Assembly: GCA_963833505.1 (NCBI GenBank)
Contig: CAWHYG010000007.1
Coordinates: 558,001-622,000 of the forward strand
Direction: 5' to 3'
DNA: 64,000 bases
Source: CAWHYG01 sp963833505
GTDB lineage: Bacteria > Eisenbacteria > RBG-16-71-46 > CAIMUX01
Program-made: the position numbers and the translations under genes
Shown: piece by piece, positions 25,263 to 34,249 of the stretch
Numbering within the stretch: the first letter of the stretch is position 1
Layout: each line of letters starts with the position of its first letter
Notes under the pieces: model-generated
What the model saw: only the letters and a program-made list of their open reading frames with translations
What the model was told of the DNA's origin: nothing
Database searches by the model: none

Positions 25263-26909
25263 TCAGTCGTGGTCGAACGGGACGGACGACCCGTTCTCCG
25301 GAACCCGGGTGGGATACCGCCCGGTCCAACAGGCGTAGCAATACTGGTGCGGAGCCTGGACGCTCCGCTCCAGGTCTTCCAGCGCGATGTAGCCGAGGCT
25401 GGTGGCCCCGATGAACCGCCGGATCCCCTCGACGTCGAGGTGGTTGGCGATCAGCTCCTGTCGGGTCGGCGTGTCGATGCCGTAATGGCACGGGTGGGTG
25501 ATCCGGGGCGAGGCGATCCGGAAATGGACCTCGGTCGCGCCGGCTCGGAAGAGCAGGCTCACGAGCTGCCGGCTCGTGGTTCCGCGCACGATGGAGTCGT
25601 CCACCGCCACCACGCGTTTGCCCATCAGGATTTCCGACACGGGGTTGAATTTGACGCGCACCGAATCGATCCGCGAGGACTGCCCCGCCTGGATGAAGGT
25701 GCGCCCGACGTAGTGGTTGCGGATCAGGCCCAGCTCGTAGGGCAGGCCCGACTCCTCCGCGAATCCCTGCGCGGCGGCATTGGACGAGTCGGGGATGGCG
25801 ATGACGAGATCGGCCTCGGCCGGATGTCGCCGGGCGAGCATACGGCCCTGGCGCCGCCGCACCGCGTTGACCGCCTCGGAGAAGACCACGCTGTCGGGGC
25901 GGGAAAAGTAGACCAGCTCGAACATGCAGCGGGCTTGCGGGCGTTCCGGAACGATCCGACGCGACTCCAGGCCCGCCTCCGAAAGAATGACCATCTCGCC
26001 CGGTTCGATGTCCCGGATGGTCATCGCGCCCATGAGATCGAACGCGCAGGTCTCCGAGGCCAGCAGGAAGGCTCCGTCGAGCGAACCGAGGGACAGCGGC
26101 CGGAAACCGAGCGGATCGCGATACCCGATGATCTGATTCTCATCCATGATCAGGCAGGTGAGCGCGCCCTCCACGGAGCGCAGGGCCTCCTCGGCGCGGT
26201 CCGCCAGGGTCTCGCGGCGGGAGCGGGCGATGAGGTGGAGCACCACTTCCGAATCGGTCGTCGTCTGGAAGATCGATCCCTCGCCTTCCATGCGGGCGCG
26301 GAGAGCCGCGATGTTCGTGAGGTTGCCGTTGTGGGCGATGGCGAGCTTGCCCCCCTTGTAGTCGACCAGGATGGGCTGGACGTTCCGGAGCTTGGTCGCC
26401 TTCCCGGTGGTGGCGTACCGGTTGTGGCCGATCCCCATGTAGCCGTCGAGGCTGCGGCGGGCCTGCTCCGTCAGGGTCTCGTTGACGAGACCGAGCCCGC
26501 GGATGACGCGGGTCTTCCTTCCGTTGTGCACGACCAGCCCGGCGCCCTCCTGGCCGCGGTGCTGGAGGGCATAAAGCCCGTAGTAGATGAGATCGGTGAC
26601 GTCTCCCCGGCCGTAGATCCCGAAGAGACCGCACTCATCATGCAGGCCGTCGGAGGCGGGCCTTCCCCGCGATCGCTCCGCCCGCAGTGAGGGTTCCCGC
26701 GACGGGCGCTCCCGCGATCGCCCCGCCCGCGGGGACGGTTCCCGCGACGGCTGCTCCGGTGATCGCTGCGCCGGCGGGGACGGTTCCTGCGACGGCTGCT
26801 CCCGCGATGCCTGCTCCCTCGAACGACCCTGCGAGAAATCTTCCGGAAGGTTTTTCAACGCATCCCTCGGCCCGGCCTGGCCTGTGACACCCGCCGCACT
26901 GCGATCCAC
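25263..26909 (-). CDS. purF: amidophosphoribosyltransferase PurF with repeat-expanded propeptide
   Basis: First committed step of purine synthesis (PRPP + Gln). The glutaminase nucleophile Cys is in DECGLFGIYGRGD. HRGQEGAGLVV, GHNRYATTGK and the PRPP-binding VVAVDDSIVRGTTSRQ are clear. In the class with an N-terminal propeptide, the Cys is exposed by cleavage. Here about 90 residues precede it, built from pentapeptides in a 15-residue super-repeat (REQPS-QEPSP-PAQRS type). The usual propeptide is only about 10 residues. Start taken as GTG 26909 without a strong ribosome site; an internal start nearer the Cys is possible. Confidence 0.93.
   Translation of the reverse strand: MDRSAAGVTGQAGPRDALKNLPEDFSQGRSREQASREQPSQEPSPPAQRSPEQPSREPSPRAGRSRERPSREPSLRAERSRGRPASDGLHDECGLFGIYGRGDVTDLIYYGLYALQHRGQEGAGLVVHNGRKTRVIRGLGLVNETLTEQARRSLDGYMGIGHNRYATTGKATKLRNVQPILVDYKGGKLAIAHNGNLTNIAALRARMEGEGSIFQTTTDSEVVLHLIARSRRETLADRAEEALRSVEGALTCLIMDENQIIGYRDPLGFRPLSLGSLDGAFLLASETCAFDLMGAMTIRDIEPGEMVILSEAGLESRRIVPERPQARCMFELVYFSRPDSVVFSEAVNAVRRRQGRMLARRHPAEADLVIAIPDSSNAAAQGFAEESGLPYELGLIRNHYVGRTFIQAGQSSRIDSVRVKFNPVSEILMGKRVVAVDDSIVRGTTSRQLVSLLFRAGATEVHFRIASPRITHPCHYGIDTPTRQELIANHLDVEGIRRFIGATSLGYIALEDLERSVQAPHQYCYACWTGRYPTRVPENGSSVPFDHD
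26661..26830. repeat. 15/45-bp minisatellite in the purF propeptide region
   Basis: Degenerate 15-bp units grouped into a 45-bp super-repeat (three to four copies) encode the Arg/Ser/Pro/Glu array upstream of the PurF catalytic Cys. Units contain recurrent CCCGCGA and GACGG-like words. Confidence 0.85.
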
Positions 26910-27074
26910 GACGCCGGCGGCCTATTCCTCAGAACCCCGTGCATCTCAGCGCTGTTCCTGGCGGGAATCCGATTCGACTCGGCCCCGGCAACATGGAAGC
27001 GCGATTGTAGGAGCCCACCGCCGGAGGGCCAAGGACAATGCTCCTCGGGCCGTTGGTCACTCCGGCTTCCCGGA
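26910..27074. other. purS-purF spacer
   Basis: 165 nt between the stop of the PurS-like gene and purF. No gene or hairpin is recognised. It must contain the purF ribosome site if the 26909 start is used. Confidence 0.4.
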
Positions 27075-27938
27075 CTATCCGCCCCAGAGCGGAATCGGCA
27101 CCGCTCCGTGCAGGATTCGATGCTCCTGGAAATGCGGATTCACGAGCAGCCCTTCGTTCCGGGATCGGGCGACGGCAACCTGCTGCGTGAAGCGGCGCCG
27201 GTCTTCGGAGCTGGCCGCGAAGCTGGGACTCGGAGTCGTCGCGGGGCTGGCCGCGGGACTGCCGCTCGGACTCGTTGCGGAACCTGCCACGGAGCTGGCC
27301 GCCGAACCTGCCGCAGGACTCGCCGCAGGACCGGCTGCGGCGCCGGCAGACCACTCGAGAGTGAACAGCTCCGCCGACCCGCAGGCGAGAAGCCGCCAGG
27401 GCGCGATACCTTCCGCGAGGTCAGGAGGCGTCGCATCCTCGCCGCGAGGCCAGACCATGACGTGATCGAGATCCGCGCGGTCGAGATCCGGCGTGCCGAA
27501 CGTGGATGCCCGGCGCTGTGCTCCCGGAACCGCTTCGAAGCACTCAGCCAGTCGGGCCGCACCGGTTGCACCAGCCGCTCCGGTCGCTCCGGTCGCTCGG
27601 GCCGCAGCGGCCGTTCCGGCCGCTTCCACAGGTCCCCTCGCTCTCGGGACCTTGCCACCATCCTCGGGGTGAATCCTCACCCAGGCCCGATGCTTGTTGG
27701 AGTTCCAGAACACGACCGTCCTCTCCAGATAGGACGAGAGAGCATCCGCCAGGTCCGGAACCGGCCGCCCGGAATCCGCCGGCTCGACGAGCATCTCGTA
27801 GAGCTGCCGGCGGCGAAGGCCCTTCAGGCGGTCGCCGAAGCCGAGCAGGTTCCGGATCGCCTCCATGGCGGTCAGCGCGGTCGGATCGGCGCTCTTCATG
27901 TCGATCAGCACCTGCACGATCCCCATCGGCGCGCTCAT
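27075..27938 (-). CDS. PurS-like protein with long unknown C-terminal domain
   Basis: 287 residues. ATG 27938 overlaps the purQ stop (ATGA). The first 60 or so residues (GIVQVLIDMKSADPTALTAM, then RNLLGFGDRLKGLRRRQLYEM) have the length and strand-helix pattern of PurS. Together with its place in purL-purQ-x-purF this supports the small FGAM synthase subunit. The remaining 220 residues are not part of normal PurS (about 80 residues). They include a conserved-looking part (STFGTPDLDRADLDHVMVWP, and LLVNPHFQEHRILHGAVPIP at the end) interrupted by two Ala/Gly/Thr repeat patches. The assignment rests mainly on context. Confidence 0.55.
   Translation of the reverse strand: MSAPMGIVQVLIDMKSADPTALTAMEAIRNLLGFGDRLKGLRRRQLYEMLVEPADSGRPVPDLADALSSYLERTVVFWNSNKHRAWVRIHPEDGGKVPRARGPVEAAGTAAAARATGATGAAGATGAARLAECFEAVPGAQRRASTFGTPDLDRADLDHVMVWPRGEDATPPDLAEGIAPWRLLACGSAELFTLEWSAGAAAGPAASPAAGSAASSVAGSATSPSGSPAASPATTPSPSFAASSEDRRRFTQQVAVARSRNEGLLVNPHFQEHRILHGAVPIPLWGG
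27209..27346. repeat. 12-bp in-frame minisatellite in the PurS-like gene
   Basis: At least eight consecutive 12-bp units (for example GGACTCGCCGCA, GAACCTGCCGCA, GAGCTGGCCGCC) encode tetrapeptides of the AA[GS][PS] type. They interrupt the C-terminal domain. Confidence 0.85.
27555..27628. repeat. 9-bp in-frame repeat in the PurS-like gene
   Basis: Short Ala-Thr-Gly/Ala-Ala-Gly triplets of codons (CTCCGGTCG-type 9-bp words) lie between the PurS-like and C-terminal parts of the protein. Confidence 0.7.
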
Positions 27939-28888
27939 GGCCGGCCTCCCCGCAGCTCGCGCGCGAGCGCATGAAACAACGCCATTCCCGGACCGTCCGC
28001 CGACAGCCAGGCCGCGACGCGGGCGCTTCTCCGGCGATCGCCCCAGGGTCCTTCGAGATCGGGCGGCACCTGGGCGAGATCGCGGGCCCGCTCGGGATGC
28101 GGCATAAGCGCGAGCACGTTGCCGCCCAGGCCGGACACTCCGGCCGCGTTGCCCAGGCTGCCGTTCGGGTTCCAGGGAAAGCCCGCGGCGGGAGAGCCGT
28201 CGGGGCGCGCGTAGCAGAGCGCCGTCCAAAGAGCCAGGCGCTCTGCCAGCTTGGACTCCGCGGTCACGAAGCGGCCTTCCGCATGGGCCATCGGCATGGG
28301 CAGAGGCTCCCGCAGTCCCCGTGTGAACAGGCAGCCCTCGGCTCCCGGACCGGGGACGAGGTAGATCCAGCGCGTGTAGTAGCCCTTGCGCCCCGGGATC
28401 CGGTTGGGCGCCAGCGCCAGACGGACCGGGTCGGTGCCGGCGTCGGCCGCGGCGGCGCGGCGGGCATCGGTCGGGGCACTGCCTCGGGCATCGGTCGGGG
28501 ACGCAGCGGAGGCATCCCTCCGAGCAGGGGCCCCGGTTGACACCGAAGCGCCGGCAGCTTGGACCGGGACGTCGCCGCCCGGAACCAACCCAGCTTCCAC
28601 CAGGATCTGCGCCCCGTTGCAGATCCCGAACACCGGAGCGCCGGCGCGCGCGCGCCGGGAAATGACCTCGAGGAGCGGCAGGCGCGCCGCCACGGCTCCG
28701 CCGCGGATCCGGTCCTGATAGCTGAAGCCGCCGGGAAGAACGTAGGCATCGAATCGGGCCAGCTCTTCCGGATCCTCGTTCCAGCGGAGGATCCGTCCGT
28801 CCAATCCGGCGCGCTCGACCGCCTCGAGGCTTTCGAACTCACAGTTGCTTCCCGGAAAGCGGATCACCGCCACCCGCGCGGACAGCAT
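27935..28888 (-). CDS. purQ: phosphoribosylformylglycinamidine synthase glutaminase subunit PurQ
   Basis: Supplies ammonia to PurL. ATG 28888, one nt after the purL stop. RVAVIRFPGSNCEFESLEAV, VLPGGFSYQDRIRGGAVAA, the nucleophile Cys in FGICNGAQILVEAGL, and the catalytic His/Glu in ALMPHPERA are all present. 317 residues against about 230. Much of the excess is an insert after the Cys-bearing strand (about residues 98-135), made of 8-residue repeats of the PTDARGSA type plus Ala/Asp-rich flanks. Confidence 0.93.
   Translation of the reverse strand: MLSARVAVIRFPGSNCEFESLEAVERAGLDGRILRWNEDPEELARFDAYVLPGGFSYQDRIRGGAVAARLPLLEVISRRARAGAPVFGICNGAQILVEAGLVPGGDVPVQAAGASVSTGAPARRDASAASPTDARGSAPTDARRAAAADAGTDPVRLALAPNRIPGRKGYYTRWIYLVPGPGAEGCLFTRGLREPLPMPMAHAEGRFVTAESKLAERLALWTALCYARPDGSPAAGFPWNPNGSLGNAAGVSGLGGNVLALMPHPERARDLAQVPPDLEGPWGDRRRSARVAAWLSADGPGMALFHALARELRGGRP
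28438..28545. repeat. 24-bp in-frame repeat in purQ
   Basis: Unit 1 at 28461-28484 and unit 2 at 28485-28508 share their first 17 bases. A third degenerate unit is at 28509-28532. It encodes eight-residue repeats within a surface insert of PurQ. Confidence 0.8.
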
Positions 28889-28889
28889 C

Positions 28890-31385
28890 CTAGCGGCCTC
28901 CTTCCGAACCGGGAGCAGCGCTCTGGCGCGTGATCCCTTCCAATCGGGCGCGCCAGGCCTGAAGCGCCGGCCCGAGGTCCAGGTCCAGGAGCCGCGCCGG
29001 CCCGTCGACGATCGAGAGCGTCGGCTCCGGCACGACCCGACCCAGCACCGTACAGGGAATGCCGTTCTGTCGGAGCGAAGATCGCACGGCCTCCTCATTC
29101 TCCGGAGCCACCTCGAGCACGAAGCCCGGTGACTCGCTCAGGAGCAACTCGTGTGGCTGCAGCCCGGCCCCGCTGGTCTCTGCCGCGCTTGCTCCCGCCG
29201 CACTGCCTTCTTTCGCACTGGCTCCTGCCGCACTGGCTCCTGACCCGCTGATCCCTGACACCACGGTTCCGGCTGCGCCGATTCCGCTCTCCCTCAAGGA
29301 CCGGAGATCGACCACCGCGCCGAGACCCACCGGCTCCTCCTCGCGGATGAGCATCTCCCAGAGCGCGCGGAGAAGGCCGCCGTCCGACACGTCATGGCAG
29401 GAGCGGAGCAGATCCTGGTCCGCCAGCGACGGGATCGCGCGGATCTCCGCCGCCTCCATTGCCAGATCGGGCCGGGGAACGCGCCCGCCGCTTGTCCCCT
29501 TTCCGGCCCGGCCCCAGGCCTTCGTCCTGCGTCCGGTCAGCAGCAAAAGGCTTCCGGCAGACTTCAACCGATGCGTGAGGGCGTGGCCGTAATCCATCAA
29601 CATGCCGTAACAACAGATGATCGGCGAAGGCGGAATCGCCCGACCGGTCGCCGACTGGTTGTAGAAGGAGACGTTGCCCGAGACGATCGGAAGAGGCTCG
29701 TCCGGGCGCTCCGGGCTGCCGATCGCGCGACAGGCGTCCGCCATGCCGCGCAGCGCCTCCTCGAAGTCACCGAGGCAGACCGGATCCTCCGGGCTGCCGA
29801 AGTTGAGGCAGTCGGTCAGACAGAGCGGACGCGCTCCGACCGCGGCGACGTTCCGCGCCGCCTCGCAGACCGCGAGCGCGGCCGCCCAATAGGGATCGAG
29901 CAGTCCGTAGTCGGGATTGCCGTCCAGACTGACCGCGATCGCGAGATCGGTGCCGTGAACGGGGCGGCAGACTCCCGCATCGGCGTCGCCGGGACGCAGG
30001 AGCGCTTCGCCTCGCACCTCCTGATCGTAGAAGCGAAACACGGGGGCTCTCGAAGCGGCGTCCCAGCCGCTCAATCGTTCGACGGCCCAGGCTCCCCATG
30101 CGCCTTCGGGAGGCGCCGGAGGATCGGCTGCCAATGACGGCGCCGGACGCGCCGCGCGCGGCCGCGAAAGCGCGGGGGGATTCTCCAGGATCTCGCCCGC
30201 CACGTCGACCACGACCTCTCCTTCCCAGCGGCAGCGGTAGATCGTCTCCGGGATCACCCGGCCGATCACCTTCGCCGCTGCGCCCGGATAGATCCGGCCC
30301 AGCTCGTAGGCTTCGTTGAAGAAGGCGCAGAACTCAGGCGCGCGGGCCTCCGGGACCGCCCAGACGAATCGTTCCTGGGTTTCGGCGCAGAGCACCTGAT
30401 GCGGCCCGAGATCGGGGATTCCGCGCGGAACCAGGGACAGGTCGATGTCCGCCCCGAATCCTCCGGCCAAAACCAGCTCGGACGAGGCGCCTCCGAGACC
30501 GCCGGCCCCGAGATCCTTGCAGCCGATCTCGCAGCCGGTGCGCTCGCGCCACTCCAGGACTTCCCGGGTCGCCTCCGCCAGGACGCGCTTCAGGAACGGG
30601 TCGTGGATCTGCACGGCGCCGCGGTTCCCGCCGACCTCCGCCTCGTCCAGGATCTGCGAAGCGAAGGAAGCGCCTCCGAGCCCGGTGTCGTCGGTCGGTT
30701 TTCCCACCAGGATGATCACGTAGGGCTCGCGACGCGCCGCTTCCGGCACGCGGCTGCGGATCAGGCGCGCGAGCGGCATCACGCCGAGCGCGACGACGTT
30801 GACCAGGCAGTTGTCGTCGAATCCCTCGTGAAAGGCGACGTCGCCGCCCAGATTGGGCACGCCGAGAGCGTTGCCGTACTCCGAGATCCCCTGGATGACG
30901 CCGCGGGCGATGGCGCGCACGCGGTTCGCGTTCGGCCCTTCGGGATCGCCGAACCGGAGGCCGTCGAGCACTCCGATCACGTCGGCGCCCATGCAGTACA
31001 CGTCGCGGACGATGCCGCCGATGCCGGTGGCGGCTCCTTCGACCGGCAGGACCTGCGAGGGATGGTTGTGGCTCTCGTGCGCGACCACGAGGGCCCAGCG
31101 CGTGCCGTCCCAGATCCCGAGATCGACGATGCCCGAGTCCTCGCCCGGCCCGAGGATGACGTGCGAAGCGAGGGGCGGGAGATACTGTTTGAGCAGAGGA
31201 CGGCTGCTCTTGTAGGAACAGTGCTCGCTTTGCGCGACATCGAAGAGGAAAGCCTCGGTCAAGGTGGGGTCGCGCCCCAACCGTCCGGCCAGATCGCGCC
31301 ATTCCTCCGGTGGCAGGCGAAGCCCGTTCCGGCCCGCCTCCGCCCGGATCTCCGAATCGGTTCTACCGAGGATACGGATCAGCAT
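28890..31385 (-). CDS. purL: phosphoribosylformylglycinamidine synthase PurL
   Basis: FGAR to FGAM, ATP-dependent; small-type PurL that needs PurQ and PurS. DVAQSEHCSYKSSRPLLKQY (catalytic His region), VVAHESHNHPSQVLPVEGAATG, GGDVAFHEGFDDNCLVNVVAL and GGASFASQILDEAE are conserved. The second half has LDGNPDYGLLDPYWAAALAV and SCHDVSDGGLLRALWEMLI. 831 residues. An insert of pentapeptides (GASAA/EGSAA type) follows DLRSLRESGIGAAGTVV. The start ATG 31385 shares one base with the purB stop (TGATG). Confidence 0.95.
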   Translation of the reverse strand: MLIRILGRTDSEIRAEAGRNGLRLPPEEWRDLAGRLGRDPTLTEAFLFDVAQSEHCSYKSSRPLLKQYLPPLASHVILGPGEDSGIVDLGIWDGTRWALVVAHESHNHPSQVLPVEGAATGIGGIVRDVYCMGADVIGVLDGLRFGDPEGPNANRVRAIARGVIQGISEYGNALGVPNLGGDVAFHEGFDDNCLVNVVALGVMPLARLIRSRVPEAARREPYVIILVGKPTDDTGLGGASFASQILDEAEVGGNRGAVQIHDPFLKRVLAEATREVLEWRERTGCEIGCKDLGAGGLGGASSELVLAGGFGADIDLSLVPRGIPDLGPHQVLCAETQERFVWAVPEARAPEFCAFFNEAYELGRIYPGAAAKVIGRVIPETIYRCRWEGEVVVDVAGEILENPPALSRPRAARPAPSLAADPPAPPEGAWGAWAVERLSGWDAASRAPVFRFYDQEVRGEALLRPGDADAGVCRPVHGTDLAIAVSLDGNPDYGLLDPYWAAALAVCEAARNVAAVGARPLCLTDCLNFGSPEDPVCLGDFEEALRGMADACRAIGSPERPDEPLPIVSGNVSFYNQSATGRAIPPSPIICCYGMLMDYGHALTHRLKSAGSLLLLTGRRTKAWGRAGKGTSGGRVPRPDLAMEAAEIRAIPSLADQDLLRSCHDVSDGGLLRALWEMLIREEEPVGLGAVVDLRSLRESGIGAAGTVVSGISGSGASAAGASAKEGSAAGASAAETSGAGLQPHELLLSESPGFVLEVAPENEEAVRSSLRQNGIPCTVLGRVVPEPTLSIVDGPARLLDLDLGPALQAWRARLEGITRQSAAPGSEGGR
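29173..29262. repeat. 15-bp in-frame minisatellite in purL
   Basis: Six consecutive 15-bp units, for example CTGGCTCCTGCCGCA at 29218-29232 and CTGGCTCCTGACCCG at 29233-29247. They encode an Ala/Ser/Gly pentapeptide array near the C-terminal end of PurL. Flanking sequence is normal coding. Confidence 0.9.
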
Positions 31386-32803
31386 CAAAGAAGGTCCTCA
31401 GGGTTCTGGTCTGCGGTTTGGCTGGGTTGCTGGGTTGCTGTTCTGCCGTTGTGCTGTTCCAGCCGATCTGGCCGTTCTGGATGGTCCAGGCGCTCCGGCT
31501 GCTCCCAAGCGCTCGCCAGGGCGCGTTCGTACAGCCGGCCGAGATGGCGGAGATAGTACCCGGGGTCGAACAGGGCCTCGAGAGAGCCCGCAGGAATGCG
31601 CCGGCTCACCTCCGGATCGGCGGCCAGCCGATCCCGGAAGGAGCCGCCCTTCTCCCAGGTCTCCATCGCGTGCCGCTGGACGATGCGATAGGCGTCTTCG
31701 CGGCTTCCGAGCAGCACGGTCAGCTCCAGAAGGACGCGCTGGGAATGGACCAGTCCGCCCGTGCTCTCCAGGTTTCGCCGCATGGCGTCGGGAAAGACCC
31801 GCAGACCCGCGAGAACGTGGCGAAAACGGTCCAGCACGTAATCCGCCAGGATCAGGCTGTCGGGCAGGATGACCCGCTCGACCGAGCTGTGGCTAATGTC
31901 CCGCTCGTGCCAGAGCGCGACGTTCTCCAGCGCGGCGAGGGCATTCCCCCGCAGGATGCGCGCCAGCCCGGCGATCCGCTCGGCCAGGATCGGGTTCCGC
32001 TTGTGCGGCATCGCGGAAGAGCCCTTCTGTCCGCGGCCGAACGGCTCTTCCGCCTCCCGCACTTCCGTGCGCTGCAGATGGCGCAGCTCGACGGCAAAGC
32101 GCTCGAGCGTCGCCCCCAGCCCGGCGAGGGCGGTCATGAGCTCCGCATGCCGATCCCGCGGCACCACCTGGGTGGCGGCGGGCTCAGCCGTGAGGCCGAG
32201 CCTCTGCAGGGTCTCCTCCTCGAGCGCGGGATCGAGATGCGCCGCCGTACCCACGGCGCCCGAGATCTTGCCGACCGCCATCTGCTGGAAAGCGCGCGCC
32301 AGGCGGTCCTTCTGCCGGCCCAGCTCCGTGTACCATCCGAGCATCTTGTAGCCGAAGCTGGTCGGCTCGGCGTGAACGCCGTGGGTGCGCCCGACGCAGA
32401 GGGTGTCGCGGTGGTCCAGGGCCAGCGAGCGAAGCCGCGCGCCCACGGCGTCGAGGGTTTCGCGGATCGGCGGCCAGGCCCGCGCGATCTGGATGGCCTG
32501 GGCGGTGTCGACGAGGTCGGATGACGTCATGCCCCAGTGAAGCCAGGCCTTCTCGTCTCCGAGGCTTTCTCCGACGGCGGTGAGAAACGCGACCACGTCA
32601 TGATCGAGCTCCCGCTCGAGCGCTTCGATACGGGAGATCTCGAAGCGCGCCGCGGCGCGCGCCTTCGCGGCCGAACCGGCCGGGGCGATTCCCGCGTTTT
32701 CGAGGGTGTCGAGGTGGGCCAGCTCAACCTCGAGCCACAGCCCGAAGCGCGCCTCTTCCGCGAAGAGCGCCGCCATCACGGGCCGGGTGTAGCGACGAAT
32801 CAA
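31385..32803 (-). CDS. purB: adenylosuccinate lyase PurB
   Basis: Acts twice in purine synthesis (SAICAR and adenylosuccinate cleavage). TTG 32803 is chosen because LIRRYTRPVMAALFAEEARF matches the family start and an AAGGA/GGAG sequence lies upstream. The frame is open further up to ATG 32893, but those 30 residues are unlike PurB. The signature GSSAMPHKRNPI, the GMTSSDLVDTAQAIQIAR segment and THGVHAEPTSFGYK are present. 472 residues. The C-terminus is Arg/Gln/Glu/Asp-rich. First gene of the purine set. Confidence 0.93.
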   Translation of the reverse strand: MIRRYTRPVMAALFAEEARFGLWLEVELAHLDTLENAGIAPAGSAAKARAAARFEISRIEALERELDHDVVAFLTAVGESLGDEKAWLHWGMTSSDLVDTAQAIQIARAWPPIRETLDAVGARLRSLALDHRDTLCVGRTHGVHAEPTSFGYKMLGWYTELGRQKDRLARAFQQMAVGKISGAVGTAAHLDPALEEETLQRLGLTAEPAATQVVPRDRHAELMTALAGLGATLERFAVELRHLQRTEVREAEEPFGRGQKGSSAMPHKRNPILAERIAGLARILRGNALAALENVALWHERDISHSSVERVILPDSLILADYVLDRFRHVLAGLRVFPDAMRRNLESTGGLVHSQRVLLELTVLLGSREDAYRIVQRHAMETWEKGGSFRDRLAADPEVSRRIPAGSLEALFDPGYYLRHLGRLYERALASAWEQPERLDHPERPDRLEQHNGRTATQQPSQTADQNPEDLL

Positions 32804-32932
32804 GTGTCTCCGTCCTTCTGCCGATCCGACCTGGTCACCGCCCGTCCGAGACCGGTTGCTGTCCGTTCGGGTCTGACTGTCTCCATCCGGCACCCGTCAG
32901 TGCCCGTTCGAGCTCCCCTTGCTGCTGTCTGA

Positions 32933-34249
32933 TCACTGCCCGCTGGGCACCGCCTCGATCTTGACCGGAATGGTCAGGGTCTGCCCCTTCCTTTCGACCG
33001 TGAAGGTGAGAACGTCCCCCACCTGCGCTCCGAAGATCGTCCGGCTGGCTTCCTCGGCGTTCGAGACCGTCTTCCCGTCCACCGCCCGGATGACGTCCAG
33101 CTCGCGGACGCCGGCGCGGTCGGCGGGCGAGCCCCCCTCGATGCGCGAGACGAGAAGTCCCTGGGAATCCCGCAGGCCCAGTTGCGTCGCAACCCAGGGC
33201 GAGATCGACTGGACGTAGATGCCGATCCAGATCGGCCGCGTCCGGCCGTACTTGATGATCTCGCGGGACACGCGAACCGCGGTCTGGATCGGAATGGCGA
33301 ACCCGATGCCAAGCGAGCCGCCTCCCTGCGTGAAGATGAAGGTGTTGATCCCGATGACCTGGCCGACGCTGTTCACCAGCGGCCCGCCGGAGTTCCCCGG
33401 GTTGATGGCGGCGTCGGTCTGGATCATGTCCTTGTAGATGGCCTGCGATTCCTCGTCCCCCTTGACGTCGCGGTGGATGGCGGAGATCACGCCGACCGTC
33501 ACGGTCGGCTGGTGATCGTTGAGAAAGAAGCCGAAGGGGCTTCCGATGGCGATGGCCCACTCCCCCACCATGAGGTCGTCGGTGGTCGCGAGATCCGCGC
33601 AGGGCAGCTTGGTGCCTCCGACCTTGAGGACCGCCAGATCGTAGTTGGGATCGGCGCCCAGCAACCGTGCGTCCAGGGTGCGCCCGTCGCTCAGGATGAC
33701 CTGGATCTCGGAGGCTCCCCGGACCACGTGCTCGTTCGTCAGGATGATCCCGCTGGGATCGACCACGAAGCCGCTCCCCATACCCGAGACCTTTTGCTTG
33801 TAGAGCGCTCCGGGCAGGTAGCGATTGAAAAAGAGATCGAACGGATCGACGGTCGACGAGCTGCGGACCAGGCGGGTCTGCGTAACGCCGACCGTGACCA
33901 CGGAGGGCCCGGCCTTCTCGGCGGCCCGGACAATCCCGTCGCGCCTCCCGGCGTTGATCTCGGAGTCCAGGCTGGCGTTCCCAGCCGCGCCGGTCTCCGT
34001 TCCGGAACCGCCCGCCGACTCTTCCTCGGACGGCGCCGAGACCGGAACCGCCGATGAGCCGCCCGCGCCTTCGGAGGAGGTCGCGTTCCGGCGTCCGGCC
34101 GACCCGGCTCCCCGCGAACTCCCAGACGGCGTGCGCAGCGAGAAGTAAAGAGCGCTGGCCAACGCCCCGCAGAGGAAGAGCGAGATCACGAGCAGGATCG
34201 AGAGCGCACGGCCGCTCCGCGTTCCCTCGCGCAAATAAGATCGCGACAT
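32933..34249 (-). CDS. degP: trypsin-like serine protease of the HtrA/DegP family
   Basis: 438 residues. It has an N-terminal membrane anchor (RALSILLVISLFLCGALASALY) and then a Ser/Gly-rich linker. The protease domain has His in ILTNEHVVRGA, Asp in PNYDLAVLKVG and Ser in INPGNSGGPLVNSVGQVIG. One PDZ domain (about residues 345-435; DSQGLLVSRIEGGSPADRAG) follows. Periplasmic quality-control protease, with one PDZ (DegS-like arrangement). It precedes purB on the same strand by about 130 nt, so it may share the transcript. Confidence 0.92.
   Translation of the reverse strand: MSRSYLREGTRSGRALSILLVISLFLCGALASALYFSLRTPSGSSRGAGSAGRRNATSSEGAGGSSAVPVSAPSEEESAGGSGTETGAAGNASLDSEINAGRRDGIVRAAEKAGPSVVTVGVTQTRLVRSSSTVDPFDLFFNRYLPGALYKQKVSGMGSGFVVDPSGIILTNEHVVRGASEIQVILSDGRTLDARLLGADPNYDLAVLKVGGTKLPCADLATTDDLMVGEWAIAIGSPFGFFLNDHQPTVTVGVISAIHRDVKGDEESQAIYKDMIQTDAAINPGNSGGPLVNSVGQVIGINTFIFTQGGGSLGIGFAIPIQTAVRVSREIIKYGRTRPIWIGIYVQSISPWVATQLGLRDSQGLLVSRIEGGSPADRAGVRELDVIRAVDGKTVSNAEEASRTIFGAQVGDVLTFTVERKGQTLTIPVKIEAVPSGQ

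Noticed and set aside
31385..32893. Longer purB start at ATG 32893
   Set aside because: The 30 extra residues are Thr/Asp/Arg-rich and not PurB-like; TTG 32803 fits the conserved family start, though the longer form cannot be excluded.
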